Of a DNA stretch of 64,000 bases, positions 22,844-34,337 are shown in pieces (position 1 is the first letter of the stretch; each line of letters begins with the position of its first letter). This DNA is from Crotalaria pallida (lineage: Eukaryota > Streptophyta > Magnoliopsida > Fabales > Fabaceae): NCBI GenBank assembly GCA_037953625.1, contig CM075655.1, positions 125,061,001 to 125,125,000 of the forward strand. The letters are read 5' to 3'. The notes under the pieces were generated by a model. It had not been told where the DNA came from and did not search any database. It was given only the letters and a program-made list of their open reading frames with translations. The translations under genes were made by a program, and so were the position numbers.

Positions 22844-23635
22844 TAAAATTGTATTGAAGAACTAAACAATTAATTTTTTAATTCATTAAGTATTTCAATT
22901 TCCAATAAAACTTTATTTTTTAAGGTATGATTAACCTATACATCAGGTGCATAGGTTAGAAAGACCCATTTTTTTTATAATAAGACCCATTTATTTTTAG
23001 TAATAAGAGTATGGAAAATGTTAATAACTTCTCTTAGGGTACTAATTAAACATCCAAATGTAGTTAAATGGTGTTAAAAATGTGTTTTTTTATATTCTCG
23101 AAAAATAAAATATAATGAAATACTCCTCCTTCCAAAATAAAAACTGTCATAAATAGTACTCTCATTTTATTTTATTTTTTATCATTAAAATACTCCTTCC
23201 AAAATAAAAAGGTCCTAATTTAGAGACAATGGAATATCAAATAGAGACAAAAATGTTTGTTCTCCGTACTCCCTTCGATATTGTTTTTAAGAAAAAAAAA
23301 CTAATTTCACATGTATTAAGAAAGTTTGTTAAGTGCATTTAATTTTTTCAAATTCATAAAAAAAAATTAACTACTTTAAGAAACTTAAATTGGGATTGAA
23401 ACAAAAATTAAATGTTATAACCACTTTGTAAGGATATTTTAAGAATGGTTGCATTGGGAATAAAATGTTTGTTAATTTTGCTTATATTTAAGACCGTGAA
23501 TACGATGTTTTTTTTCTTATAAATGAAACCGGAGAGAATATATAATAAAAGTTGTCCTTATTTAAGGAGGAAAAAAAACTTGGAGCAGCTAGAGATGCTA
23601 TCATGATCACTCTCAAGCGAGTCCCGAAAATAATA

Positions 23636-24406
23636 CTTCCTCCGTCCCTAAGTATAGGATTCTTTTGGATGATTTCACGACCATTAAGAAAGATGATTAA
23701 TTTATTTAATTGTATTGAAAATGTGAACTTTTGATATGTATTTTCAAAATTACCCTTATTAATATTATTGGAAATCTAAAAAGTGTTAAATAAATATGAG
23801 TGTTTGTGAAAATAAGTAATTAATGATCATTGAAAATTGGTGTAAAGTCTTATAAATATGGACAAAATAAAAGTATCAAAAAGGTCATATATTTAAGGAC
23901 GGAGGGTGTCCCTACCCTTCCTTTGGGAATGGTGTGGGTTTGTTTTCCCCCAGTTTATCTGGTTTTGTCTTGCTCTTGTGCAAGTTGTTTTTGTTTTGTG
24001 TGTTTCCAGTGGAGGGATATCTCTTGATATTTTATACTTTCCAGATCTGATGGTTATCCTCTTTGCTCCAATAATTGGAAGGCTACTCGTCGAAACAGAT
24101 CTCCCTTTGTCGACTGATGATTTGGCTACTGTTCAACAGCTCTCTCGTTTTAGATATGAGATTCCTTGTTGCCGAACTCAGCTTAGTCCTAGCATCAATG
24201 AGATTGTTATCTTAGAATTAAAGCCTATTGAATCTCCTGTTAGAGTCTGATTTTGGCAGTCGCTGATGATCCATGTCCACATGAAATAGTCCGTTGTTGC
24301 AGTGTATTTTGCTTTCCTTTTAACTATTATTAGTGTGAAATTTCTTGTACTGTTTTCGATATATGAATAAAATACACATTTCCCTTAAAAAAAAGGACGG
24401 AAGGAG
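23636..24406. mobile_element. Stowaway MITE split by a retroposon
   Basis: Left end CTTCCTCCGTCCCTAAGTAT, right end GGACGGAAGGAG with TA after. Between its body and its last bases sits the insert at about 23904-24392. Body sequence matches 29409-29681 and 44417-44689. Confidence 0.75.
23904..24392 (+). mobile_element. Polyadenylated retroposon (5'-truncated LINE or processed transcript)
   Basis: A non-AT-rich block with AATAAAA at 24367-24373 and an A-run at its 3' end. AAGGACGGA lies at both borders (23895-23903 and 24393-24401), as expected of target-primed reverse transcription. It holds an open frame of 114 codons (23906-24250) ending LELKPIESPVRV, which I do not recognise. No RT or RNase H blocks are present. 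Confidence 0.65.
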
Positions 24407-24844
24407 TAAAATATTACCACTTTTTTTAATTTTAAATTTTATTCAATAAACAAAAATAATCGAATAACAATAAAAAATATTTTTAAGCAATTTAATATTA
24501 TTAAACAATAAATTTAACATGTTTTGCATTTATCAATCAATTACTGTAAAATTTAAAGTTTATAATTTTATAAGTTTTTTTATTAATTATTCTAACTTTA
24601 CTTTAAAACAATTTTTTTTAACATTATTTAACATTCTTGCAAGACAAACTAAATACCGTAAATAAGAATGAGGAAATATCAACATTTGACCACCTGTGCC
24701 ACTATTCAAACAAATTTATTTCATTTACTTCACTTTTAATTTCCAATGTCATGATACTCAAATATAAACAAAAAAAAAAAAACATATTAACCTCTAAAAA
24801 ATAACCAACTTTTTTAAATTAACTAACTTTCTTAAATTTTATTA

Positions 24845-25110
24845 CTCCCTCCGTTTTTAAATATAAGATCATTTTTACACTTTTACTTTGTCCCTATTTA
24901 TAAGACCCTTTATCAATTTTCAATGATCATTAATTACTTTTTTCCACAAACACTTCTACTTATTTACCATTTTTAGATTCCCAATAATATTAATAGGAGT
25001 AATTATAAAAATACATATTAAAATTTCACATTTTCAATACAATTAAGTGCGAGTAAATTATTCCACTTTCTTAATGAACGTTGGTAAACTATATTTAGGG
25101 AAGGAGGGAG
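24845..25110. mobile_element. Stowaway MITE
   Basis: TIRs CTCCCTCCGTTTTTAAATAT / ATATTTAGGGAAGGAGGGAG; TA at both borders. Confidence 0.85.
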
Positions 25111-25860
25111 TACATTACATCACTAGAAAATTGTTATCTTATTTAATTTTTGTTTCATTTCCAATGCTTCCTAAAATACTTCTATTTTTCTATAAATTTG
25201 AAAAAAAATTAAATACAATCAACTAACATCCTTTATAAGCGTAAAATTAATTATTTTCGCTTATAATTTGAGTCCGAGGGTGTATTCCGTAATTACCAAT
25301 AACAAAGTAGTACCGTATAATTATATTGTACACTTCTTCTTTGAGTTTGAAATACAAGGAAAAAGCATGATTTTTTTAATTTAAAATATGAAAATATAAC
25401 TAATTTTTTTAAATTTTGTTTTATTTCTAATGCTACCCTCATAAAAATAGTACGTAGTATTTACAAAATTGTTATTTCATTTAATTTTTATTTTATTCTC
25501 AATATTACTTTCTTAAAATATCTTTATTTTTTTTTTATAAATTTGATAAAATTAAATACAACTAACTAACTTCTTTAATAAGCGTGATTTTAGTTTTTTT
25601 TCTTATATTCTAAACCAGATGGAGTAGTACATATTACATATGTCCCAAAATATTAGTAGTAAAATTTTGAAAAATAAAAAACCAAAAAGATAAACATTTA
25701 ATATTTTATTTATCAAATTAACTAATTGTAAAATCAATTATTTAATAGATCATTGATTAGTTTTTCAATCATAAATTAAAATTATAAATCATCAACTTGC
25801 AATTAAACAAACATTTGTAGTTTGTAATTTTTATTTTGGATGATATTGTTTTGGCTCGGG
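25111..25860. other. MITE fragments, no gene seen
   Basis: 25120-25285 and 25370-25630 are truncated or decayed pieces of the GAATTATAAGCAAAA Stowaway family (for example TTTTTGTTTCATTTCCAATG, AATACAATCAACTAACAT). No coding signal. Confidence 0.5.
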
Positions 25861-26032
25861 CTAACAAGTGTCTGGCACTTGTTAAAAATACTAAGAATGG
25901 AAAAACAATCATAAAAGTGTATTTTTTTTATGTCTTGAAAATACAAAAAACCACATTTTCCACGAGTTTTTCTTGTGTTTTTGTTTTAATTTCTTAACAA
26001 GTGCATCAAAGACACTTGTTAATATTTGACTA
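25861..26032. mobile_element. Small MITE of the AACAAGTGCC family
   Basis: Left CTAACAAGTGTCTGGCACTT, right AACAAGTGCATCAAAGACAC then TTGTTAAT. Each end is itself palindromic, so both ends can fold. Internal ATGTCTTGAAAATAC replaces the TTCTCGA motif. Confidence 0.6.
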
Positions 26033-26298
26033 TATTCTTTTAAGCGTTTTAATACACTGGGAAATAACAGACTTAAAAATAAATAATTTTTGTTGAAAAA
26101 ATAAATATAAATTTTTTTATTCTATCAATACAGTATGACAATTATTAACGTCCTTGTAAGCAACTAAATTTGGATAAAAAGTATTGAAAAATGTATTTTT
26201 TGATATTTTCGAGAAAAAATTAAATGTCAACTTATGATTGTTTTTTCTTTTAAAATAACATTAATAAATATTTTAGGGCCCTTGTTAGAAAACTCATA

Positions 26299-26570
26299 CT
26301 GTCTCCGTCTCCAAATATAAGACCATTTTGACACTTTTATTTTGTCCCTATTTATAAGACTTTTTTCCAATTTTAAATGATCATTAATTACTTTTTTTCA
26401 CAAACACCCCTATTTATTTAACACTTTTTAGATTCTCAATAATATTAATAGGGGTAGTTTTGAAATTACATATCAAAAGTTCACATTTCCAATATCAAAA
26501 TTAAATTATTTCACTTTCTTAATAGACGCGAAATCTCTCAAATGATTCTTATATTTAGGGACGGAGGGAG
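26299..26570. mobile_element. Stowaway MITE
   Basis: CTGTCTCCGTCTCCAAATAT at the left and ATATTTAGGGACGGAGGGAG at the right. TA at the left border; the right border is TG. Confidence 0.8.
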
Positions 26571-26601
26571 TGCAATATTTTCCTAAGTTAACATTTTCAC
26601 T

Positions 26602-27576
26602 AAGGCTTTGTTTGGTTTGAGGGATTTTAATTTGAGGGAAGAGAGTTTGGGGGAAAAGAAAATAGAGAGAAAATGAGAGAGGAAAGAAAAATGGATGGAC
26701 CACTCAAAGAATCTTCTCTACTCGAATGAAGATATTTTGGAGAGAAAAATGTTGAATGAGCTATTTCACATAAAAAAGACAAAATAAACCTCACTCCCTC
26801 TTCTAACTCTCATTTTCAATGATTTTTATTTTTCATTTTTCTTAATTTGGAATTAGAATTTTTACTATGTAGTAAATAAACAAAGAGAGAAAATATATAT
26901 TGAAGTAAAAAAAATAATATTTGAATTAGAATTTTTATTATTTAAAAAGTAATTGAAGTAAGAAAAAAATATTTGGTTATGTTTGATATTAAGAAAGAAA
27001 AATATACTCCCTTCGTCCCATTATCTTGGTTAAAAAATGGAAAAAAAATTGTCTCATATTAAAGTAAAAAGTTAAATGAAAAATCTTAAAGATTGTATAT
27101 TGTATCGATGATTGATAAGTAAATAAGGAAAACACAGTTAAAGATTTTTTTTCGAGACAATATTGCAATATGTATTAATTGCAATGATACGAAAATTTTG
27201 TGTAATATCAATTTGTAATTAATAAATGAATCATGTATTATATTAAAGAGATACTATATTAAAGAAATACTCTCCTATTTTCATTGACTTGTTTGACTTT
27301 TACCAAGATAATGAGACGAAAAAGAATAGTATTATTTTTGTTATGTAAAATAAGGGTACATTTGTTTTTTAACAAGTTTATTGTTTTCTCTCTTCCCACT
27401 TTTCTTTTCAACCAAACTAAAAGAGATAAAACTCAATTTTTCTTTCTCCCATATTTTTTCATATTTTCTCATATCAAATAATAACAAAATATACTCATTT
27501 TTTGTTCGTAATCTCTTTTCCCTATTTCTTTCTTCTCTTTTTCTCTTTTCCCATTTTAAATCAAACGAAATGTAAA
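26602..27576. mobile_element. TIR element, 'TTTGTTTGG' family (copy 2), hosting a Stowaway
   Basis: Left TAAGGCTTTGTTTGGTTTGA and right, reversed, CATTTCGTTTGATTTAAAAT; the inverted arms continue as GAGAGAAAAT-type sequence. The Stowaway at 27007-27326 lies inside. Confidence 0.6.
27007..27326. mobile_element. Stowaway MITE, nested
   Basis: CTCCCTTCGTCCCATTATCT at the left; AGATAATGAGACGAAAAAGA at the right. Family of 12019-12317. Confidence 0.8.
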
Positions 27577-27595
27577 TAAATTTGCGGAGGGTGTA

Positions 27596-27876
27596 CTCCC
27601 TCCGGCTCGAATTATAAGCAACAAAAAACATCATTATCTTGGTTTAAAATAAAGCAAAATCAACTAAATTTATTAAATTTTGTTTCATTCCCAATGCAAC
27701 TTTCCTAAAACATCTCTAGAAAATTATAATCTTAATTAATATTTGTTTCATTTCCTATACTACTTTTCTAAAATACCTCTATTTTTTAGAAATTTGAGAA
27801 AATTAAATACAATCAACTAACATTCTTAATAAGCGTAAAAGTGGTTAGATTTGCTTATAATTCGAATCGGATGGAG
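27596..27876. mobile_element. Stowaway MITE
   Basis: CTCCCTCCGGCTCGAATTAT at the left; ATAATTCGAATCGGATGGAG at the right. Confidence 0.85.
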
Positions 27877-27952
27877 CATGACATTAGTGCTAAGTATATT
27901 GACCTCGCAATTTTATTTGGCTATTAAAGTTGCATAGAGGACGTAGTCAACT

Positions 27953-28046
27953 GCGGGAACACACACACGGCTCGAGAATGGAAGAAGCCGCACAATAATT
28001 ATTGGGAGTCGCACGCGTCATTCATTTCACGAATGTGTTCCCGCAC
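27953..28046. repeat. 11-bp inverted repeat around a GC-rich loop
   Basis: GCGGGAACACA (27953-27963) and TGTGTTCCCGC (28036-28046) frame a CG-rich loop (GGCTCGAGAATGG, GCCGCAC, CGCACGCGTC) in otherwise AT-rich DNA between two MITEs. It may be a scrap of another element. Confidence 0.45.
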
Positions 28047-28059
28047 ACATTCATTTATA

Positions 28060-29002
28060 CTCCCTCCGTTTCACTTTAAATAGGAAAATAGGAAAAAAAA
28101 AATGAGAAGAAAGAAATAGGGAAGAGAGATTATAGAGAGAAAATGAGTAGATTTTATGGTTGTTTGATATGAGAGAAAATGTGAAGAAATTGGAAAGAGA
28201 GAAAAGTTTAGTTTTCTTTCCTTTCGTTTGGTTGGAGAGAAAAGTGGGAAGAGAGAAAATAATAAATTTGTCAAAAGACAATTACACCATTATTTTCAAA
28301 AATATAAATAATATTTTTTTTATTTTTCATATATATCTATATTTCATATAGTCAAAGATTTTTTTTAACTTCAATTCTTTATTACATAATAAAATTTTCG
28401 AATCCAAAATATTATAAAAATAGTTTTTTTATTAAAATAAAAATGTTTTATTTTTTTCAATTAAAGAATTAAAAAAATTTAAAAAAAAGATGAAGTAAAA
28501 TGGACAAGTGAAGAACAGATGAGTAATTTTACATGTCAATCACAGTTTTCTTTCCAAAATCTCTTCATTTGGGGAGAAAAAACTTTTTTTGTGGGTCCCA
28601 TGTGTTTTTTTTCTTTTCTGTCCATTTTCTTTCCTAAACCAAACAGGAGAAAATGAAGTTTTTTCTCCAAAATCTCTCCTCCCATTTTCTTTCCACCCAT
28701 TTTCTCTTGAAACAAACAAGGTGTAAATGTCTTTTTAGACTTTTATACATAGATTAAGAAAGTGTTGATTATGATGATTATTATAAGTTTTATATGTATT
28801 TTGTCAAAAATACCCCTATTTAATATTTTTATTTTGTCAATGCATAATTACTAGTATTACAAATTTCAAAACTAAAACAACATTAAATGTAAGGGTAAAT
28901 AAGGAAAAATAGTATTAAATGTTGCCTAGATTTGGTAGAAAGACACTTATTTTGAAACAAAATTTTGATATTAAAAAGACACTTAAAGTGAAACGGAGGG
29001 AG
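28060..29002. mobile_element. Stowaway MITE split by a TTTGTTTGG-family element
   Basis: CTCCCTCCGTTTCACTTTAA at the left; TTAAAGTGAAACGGAGGGAG at the right; TA on both sides. After the insert the body matches the intact copy at 11404-11699 almost base for base. Confidence 0.85.
28080..28724. mobile_element. TIR element, 'TTTGTTTGG' family (copy 3), inserted in a Stowaway
   Basis: Purine-rich left arm (GAGAGAAAATGAGTAG) and right arm ending CTTGAAACAAACAAGG. The insertion point is the AAA just inside the host MITE's left TIR. Overlapping frames on both strands are composition artefacts. Confidence 0.65.
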
Positions 29003-29272
29003 TACTTCTCCGAATTACAATTCTCCCTCTGTTCTTACTCGAATTATAATCAAAACCAATTAATTTTATGCTTATTAAGAATGTTAGTTGATTGTATTTA
29101 ATTTTATTAAATTTATAAAAGAATTGAGATATTTTAAGAAAATTGCATTGGGAATGAAAAAAATTATTAAATAAGATAACAATTTTCTAGGGATGTTTTG
29201 GGAAGTGTCATCGGAAATGAAATAAAATTTAAGAAAGTTGGTTATTTTGCTTATATTTTAAACAAAGAGATA

Positions 29273-29904
29273 CTCCCTCCGTTTTTTCTTTGGTCTTTTT
29301 GGAGTTGTGCACACAGATTAATAAAGTGTTGATTATGATTATTATTGTATGGTTTATATGTATTTTGTCAAAACTGCTCTTATTTAATCTTTATTGAAAG
29401 TTGTAGTACTCCTTCCGTCCCTATTTATAAGATACTCTTAGAAGATTTCACGTCCATTAAGAAAGTGAAAAAATTTAGTTGATTGTATTGGAAATGTGAA
29501 CTTTTGATATATATTTTCAAAATTACCCCTATTAATAGTATTGGGAATCTAAAAAGTGTTAAATAAATAGGGGTGTTTGTGGAAAAAAGTAATTAATGCT
29601 TATTAAAAATTGGTGGAGTATCTTATAAATAGGGACAAAATGAAAATGTCAAAAGTATCTTATAAATAGGGACGGAGGTAGTAGTATTTAATTTTTATAA
29701 GTAAGTGTGTCCATTAATTAATGTTTAATGGTTTAGAGATGAGAGAGATGATAAAAGTAAAATTAATGAGGAGTGAATTAAATGATTGAATGAAAGGTTA
29801 AAATTGGAAAGAAAAATATGTTTGTGTATTGGAATTGTAAAAGGACCAAAGATATGAAACAAGGAAAAAAAGCCAAAAGGACCAAAGAAAAAAAACGAAG
29901 GGAG
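29273..29904. mobile_element. Stowaway MITE, middle shell
   Basis: CTCCCTCCGTTTTTTCTTTG at the left; CAAAGAAAAAAAACGAAGGG at the right. TA at both borders. Interrupted by 29409-29681. Confidence 0.85.
29409..29681. mobile_element. Stowaway MITE, innermost
   Basis: CTCCTTCCGTCCCTATTTAT at the left; ATAAATAGGGACGGAGGTAG at the right. The split host sequence (TTGTAG | GTATTTAA) rejoins as in uninterrupted relatives. Confidence 0.85.
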
Positions 29905-29945
29905 TATATGTTTTTTGTTGTTTATATTTCAAGTCGGAGGGAGTA

Positions 29946-30204
29946 GTTTATAAGACTCTTTTGATGTTTTTCATTTCTATCAAGGAGAATTGATAAATTT
30001 GTTAGTGGTATTGGAAATGTGAAAATTTGATATACTCTTTCAAAACTATCTCTATAATTATTATTGGAACTCTAAACAGTGATAGACTTTATAAGGGTGT
30101 TAATGAAATAAGTACTTAAATGCTATTGAAAATTGAAAATGAATCTTATAAATAAGATCAAAATAAAAATTTCAAAATGATCTTATATATAGGAATAGAG
30201 GGAG
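29946..30204. mobile_element. Stowaway MITE lacking its left TIR
   Basis: The body (TTTATAAGACTCTTTTGATG ... TATATAGGAATAGAGGGAG) belongs to the 35008-35279 family. It starts directly at the right end of the 29023-29943 element. Confidence 0.65.
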
Positions 30205-30209
30205 TAGTA

Positions 30210-30387
30210 CTCCATCCATTTCAATTTAATTACATTATCATTTTACAAATTTCTTAATAAGTAAAAAATTCATTTTGAAAATACGTTGTATTGAGAGAAA
30301 ACAAAATTTTAAAAAAATAATTATTTTTACTTATAATTTTTTTTAAATAAAAAATATGTTATTTTGCTATATTTCAACCCAAGAAAG
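30210..30387. mobile_element. Short Stowaway-like MITE
   Basis: CTCCATCCATTTCAATTTAA at the left; ATATTTCAACCCAAGAAAG at the right, diverged. Confidence 0.5.
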
Positions 30388-30510
30388 TACAATTTTTGAA
30401 AAATTATTTTTCTCTCTTTTATTTGTATTTATCAAATGATTTAACCACTATTACCTTTTTGTCATTGATTTTAAAAAAACAATTAAATAACTTAATGATA
30501 AAGTAAAATG

Positions 30511-30672
30511 TTAATAAGTATTTTTAGAATATTTGTTAAAGAGTTAAAAGTAATTAAAAAAACTCTTGAAAAAAAGTAGCTTTTGATGTGTTCGAGAGAA
30601 AAAAAAATAAAGACTTCGTAATGTTTTTCCCATTTAAAAAACCTTAATAAATGCCCTTAAACACTTGTGGGC
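30511..30672. mobile_element. Small MITE of the AACAAGTGCC family, diverged
   Basis: TGTTAATAAGTATTTTTAGA at the left, internal GTGTTCGAGAGAAAA, right AATAAATGCCCTTAAACACT. A further fragment of the family is at 31133-31275. Confidence 0.4.
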
Positions 30673-30844
30673 AAAACATAAAGATACTAAATTAAAACTA
30701 TCTTATTTTCAAAAATATCAATCGCGCAGTGCTCAAACATTAAATATGGAAATTAAATTGTGACTATTTTATTTTCTTTTTTGTCAGTATCACAAATGTT
30801 CCCAACAGCATCTTTAATAGTAGTACCAAGGAATCCATGAAACT

Positions 30845-30990
30845 AATCATCCACGAGGTCGCGTTCTTATGCCTCTCACAGCAGTGTGTGTTAACCGGGA
30901 ATCAAACCTGAGACTTTTTAGTCTCGAATCTCATTCTCAAGTTCTCAACTTGGCAGGATCGCACCACTTAAACCAACTCCCATAAGTAAT
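30845..30990 (-). mobile_element. SINE-like tRNA-derived fragment
   Basis: Minus strand: A-box-like GTTGGTTTAAGTGGTGCGA and B-box CAGGTTTGATTCCCGG, 55-60 bp apart. No clear A-tail or target duplication. Confidence 0.5.
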
Positions 30991-31412
30991 TGTGAGTTTT
31001 TCTAATCCTCGAGATTAAGCATACATTAGCAAATGGTACATGAAAAAAGGTCTTGTCAACCAGCCCTTATACCCTAAACGTATTGTTAAGAAACACTCTA
31101 AAACAAAACTTTAAAAAACACTCTAAATATGAAAAATGCTAATAAGTCTTTTCAAGACAAGAGACTAAATATAATTTTAAAACATTTTAACTTGTACTTT
31201 TTAAGTTTTCGAGAGAACAAAAAAGTTGAACTCATGATATTTTTTTTAAGCTTGCTTAATCTCGGCCCTTAGAGCTGAAGATAAGAATATAAAAAATGGT
31301 AAAGTAGCATTGAGAAATGAAATCCACTATCACCTAAGTATTAAATCTTTAATTTTTTAATTTAAAAATGTTATTTTAAGCCTCTTATCCGTTAAGAAAT
31401 TTTTTTCTAATA

Positions 31413-31690
31413 CTTCATTCGGTCCAATTTATAAGTCACATTTTAGAAGGATTCTTTGGTCCTATTTATAAGTTATTTTGTATTTTTTAGGAGGCATTTA
31501 TTGCTATTTTTTCTTATTTGCCCTTTGTCTATTAATGTGAAGTAATACATTGTGAAATTCTAAATGCAAATTAAGAAGATAAAATTGTAATATTAAAATA
31601 TTTTTTTAAAATTTCAAGCAATCTAATTATCTTTCTTAATTTGTGTAATATGATTAAATATGTCCTATGTATAAATAAAATCAGATGGAG
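31413..31690. mobile_element. Degenerate Stowaway MITE
   Basis: CTTCATTCGGTCCAATTTAT at the left; AATAAAATCAGATGGAG at the right; TA on both sides. Confidence 0.65.
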
Positions 31691-31918
31691 TATAAAAAAA
31701 CTTAAATAGTGCACTTAACAACATCCAATAACACGAGTAATTCCAGCTCACTCGATGCACCATTCTCGGCATCAAAATGAGTTGACTCCACCAGGGCGAA
31801 GGCTATTGTGTTATTGAAGAAAGGTTTCAAGCACGAGGAATTCTGCCATGAAATTCTTCCAAGAAAGGTTAAAAGAAAGGCAATTAATACTCGGAAAATT
31901 TATTCCTGCTCAGATTTA

Positions 31919-32528
31919 CTCCCTCATCAGCTTCATAGAGTATTTGGCTTTTTAAAATTTTTTTCTTGTTTCACAATGTTTGGTCTTTTATATATTTTCA
32001 ATATACAAATACTCCATCCGGTTCGAATTATAAACAATTCTAACCACTTTTACGCTTATTAAGGAGGTTAGTTGATTGTATTTAATTTTCTCAAATTTAT
32101 AAAAAATAGAGGTATTTTTGGAATGTAGTATTGAGAATGAAAAAAATTAATTAAGATTACAATTTTCTAGAGATGTTTTTGGAAAGTGGCATTGAAAATG
32201 AAATAAAATTTAATAAAGTTAGTTAGTTTTGCTTATATTTTAAACCAAGAGTAGTATGTTTTTTTGTTGCTTATAATTCAAGCTGGAGGGAGTATATTTT
32301 TTTTTCAATATTAACCTTTCATTCAATTATTTCTCTTACTCCTCATTAATTATACTTTTATCATCTCTCTCATCTCTAAACCATTATACATTAATTAATG
32401 GACACATTTACTAATAAAAATTAAATAGGGGCATTTTAGACAAACTATAAATAATACTTACAATAATTAACACTTTCTTAATCTGTGTGCCCAGACTTAA
32501 AAGGCCAAATATTGTGAAACGGAAGGAT
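31919..32528. mobile_element. Stowaway MITE with nested Stowaway
   Basis: CTCCCTCATCAGCTTCATAG at the left is atypical, but the following TTTCACAATGTTTGG and the right end CCAAATATTGTGAAACGG match the 18303 family. It is interrupted at 32012-32292. Confidence 0.7.
32012..32292. mobile_element. Stowaway MITE, nested, intact
   Basis: CTCCATCCGGTTCGAATTAT / ATAATTCAAGCTGGAGGGAG; TA on both sides; very close to 13398-13679. Confidence 0.85.
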
Positions 32529-32584
32529 TATCATGTACCAAGTAGTTTTTTTTAATGAAGATTTACCAAGAATATTTTTTAATA

Positions 32585-32882
32585 CTCCCTCTGATCTTAT
32601 ATATAAGGTACCTTTTAGAAGAAATGTTTGGTTCTATATAGTATAAGGCACTTTATATTTCCTATGCATCATTAATTGATTTTTCTCTTTTTTGTCTTTA
32701 TTAAATGTTTTGACTAGCTATGTTTTTTTTATTATTTATTAATGAATGTGAACTTTTCAAGTAAAGTGGATGGGGTAAAATTGTAATGTTACAATATATT
32801 CTCATAAAATTCACAAAACTAAACACTTTTCTTGGTTCGGGGAATATGGTTAAGTATGCCCTATATATAGGACCGGAGGGAG
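32585..32882. mobile_element. Stowaway MITE
   Basis: CTCCCTCTGATCTTATATAT / ATATATAGGACCGGAGGGAG; TA on both sides. Confidence 0.85.
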
Positions 32883-33194
32883 TACAAATTTTTAATACAA
32901 ATTTATTAAAATATGTCAATTTTTAATGTAAATTTTCTCAATATAATTTATCTACCAGTATCAGAAAACATGTAATAAAAAAAATTTAAACCTAAATAAC
33001 AAAAAGATGTACATATCAATAAAACAGAAAACTCAAAACATATTTTTAATTTATCAAATACATTAAAAAAAAACCATCGAAACATTTTAACAAAACTTCG
33101 CCCGCAAAATAGAAGCATCACTTTTAATACTCCCTTCCTCCTATTTCTATTTGCATTGTACTCTATTTCTCTTTATTTGAAGGGTCATGGAGTA

Positions 33195-33473
33195 ATCCCT
33201 CCTCTTCTCTTTATAAAATCCTCTTGGGCTTTTGAAGCTTTTATTTTAATCTTATTTATAAGATTTAATTTCAATTTTTAATAACATTTAATTACTTTTT
33301 TCCACAATAACCCTATTAACTCTATAATTTTTATAGTTTCAATAATAATTATAAGGTAGTTTTGAAAAAGTATATCGAATTTTCACATTTCCAATGTCAC
33401 TAACAAATTTAATCATTTTCCTTGATGAGAGTTAAAAACCTTAAAAGGGTCTTATAAATAGTACCGGAGGGAG
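33195..33473. mobile_element. Stowaway MITE
   Basis: ATCCCTCCTCTTCTCTTTAT at the left; ATAAATAGTACCGGAGGGAG at the right. Confidence 0.7.
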
Positions 33474-33474
33474 T

Positions 33475-34140
33475 AACAAAAAGTGTTTCAAGGACAATAA
33501 TTAAGGTTATTATAAGTAGGGTTTTGCTACTTGTTAAGGAACTAATAGTAGATAAAAGTTGTTGGAAAATGTTAGGACACTGATTAGCATTTTCCTTGTA
33601 AGTAACAATCATAAGTTAGCACGAATCACTTTATCGAAAAATTTTAAAAATCACATATTTCTACAACAATATACTCCAATAATTTTGGTTTAATGACACT
33701 TGTTATCATTTTTCATATTTGAAATACGGAGTACTAAAAGAAAAAGTTAATCAAGTTTTTTTAAATTTTGTTTTGCTTGCCATTTTACTCTTTTAAAACA
33801 TCTCTAAAAAATGTTTATTCATTCTGGTTATATATTATTTTTTTTTAAAAAATTGGTTATATTGGTAAGATCCGATTTCAATTTTTAATAATAATTTTTC
33901 AGAATCTTAACAATAATTATAAAATTAGTTTTGAAATGGTATATTAAATATTTACATTTACAATATTACTAACAAAATTAATTCATTTTCTTGATAGATA
34001 TTATTTTCTCAAAAAAGTGTTACATGTAGAATTGAAAAAAAATATTTTACTTAAAAAATTAAATATAATCAACTAATTTATTAAACAAAGGTAATTTTAA
34101 TTTTAATTTTTATATAGTAGTAAACTAGAAGTACCACCAA
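33475..34140. other. Intergenic DNA, no gene seen
   Basis: Contains an AACAAGTGCC-family scrap at about 33518-33600 and a degraded Stowaway body at 33860-34060. No coding signal. Confidence 0.4.
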
Positions 34141-34141
34141 C

Positions 34142-34337
34142 AAAGCCCAACTTGTGTCGGTAGATAGCTGGAGTTTTTAAGCATGATGTCAGAGGTTCGA
34201 CTCCTGCCCTGGATATGGAAAAAACTATGTTCGGAGAGGTTGTACCCCTTTTGGTGACCTCTTCGCATCGAAAGGGATTAATGTATAGCTGTCAGCCGGA
34301 GGACATCATTGGTAAAAAAAAAATAAAAAAAATAAAA
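34142..34337 (+). mobile_element. tRNA-derived SINE
   Basis: A-box-like ACTTGTGTCGGTAGATAGCT, B-box AGAGGTTCGACTCCTG, then a body ending in a long A-rich tail (34313-34339). AAGTACCA occurs close to both borders, a probable target duplication. Confidence 0.7.

Larger units (their letters stand above)
29023..29943. mobile_element. Stowaway MITE, outer shell of a second three-level nest
   Basis: CTCCCTCTGTTCTTACTCGA at the left and TATTTCAAGTCGGAGGGAG at the right. The MITE at 29273-29904 interrupts it. Confidence 0.8.

Noticed and set aside
23906..24250. 114-codon frame as an independent gene
   Set aside because: It is inside a retroposed, polyadenylated insert with target duplications, and no family was recognised.
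27284..28351. Several 60-97 codon frames rich in Phe/Ser/Leu or Lys/Glu
   Set aside because: They fall in the purine/pyrimidine-rich arms of TTTGTTTGG-family elements and recur in each copy out of necessity.
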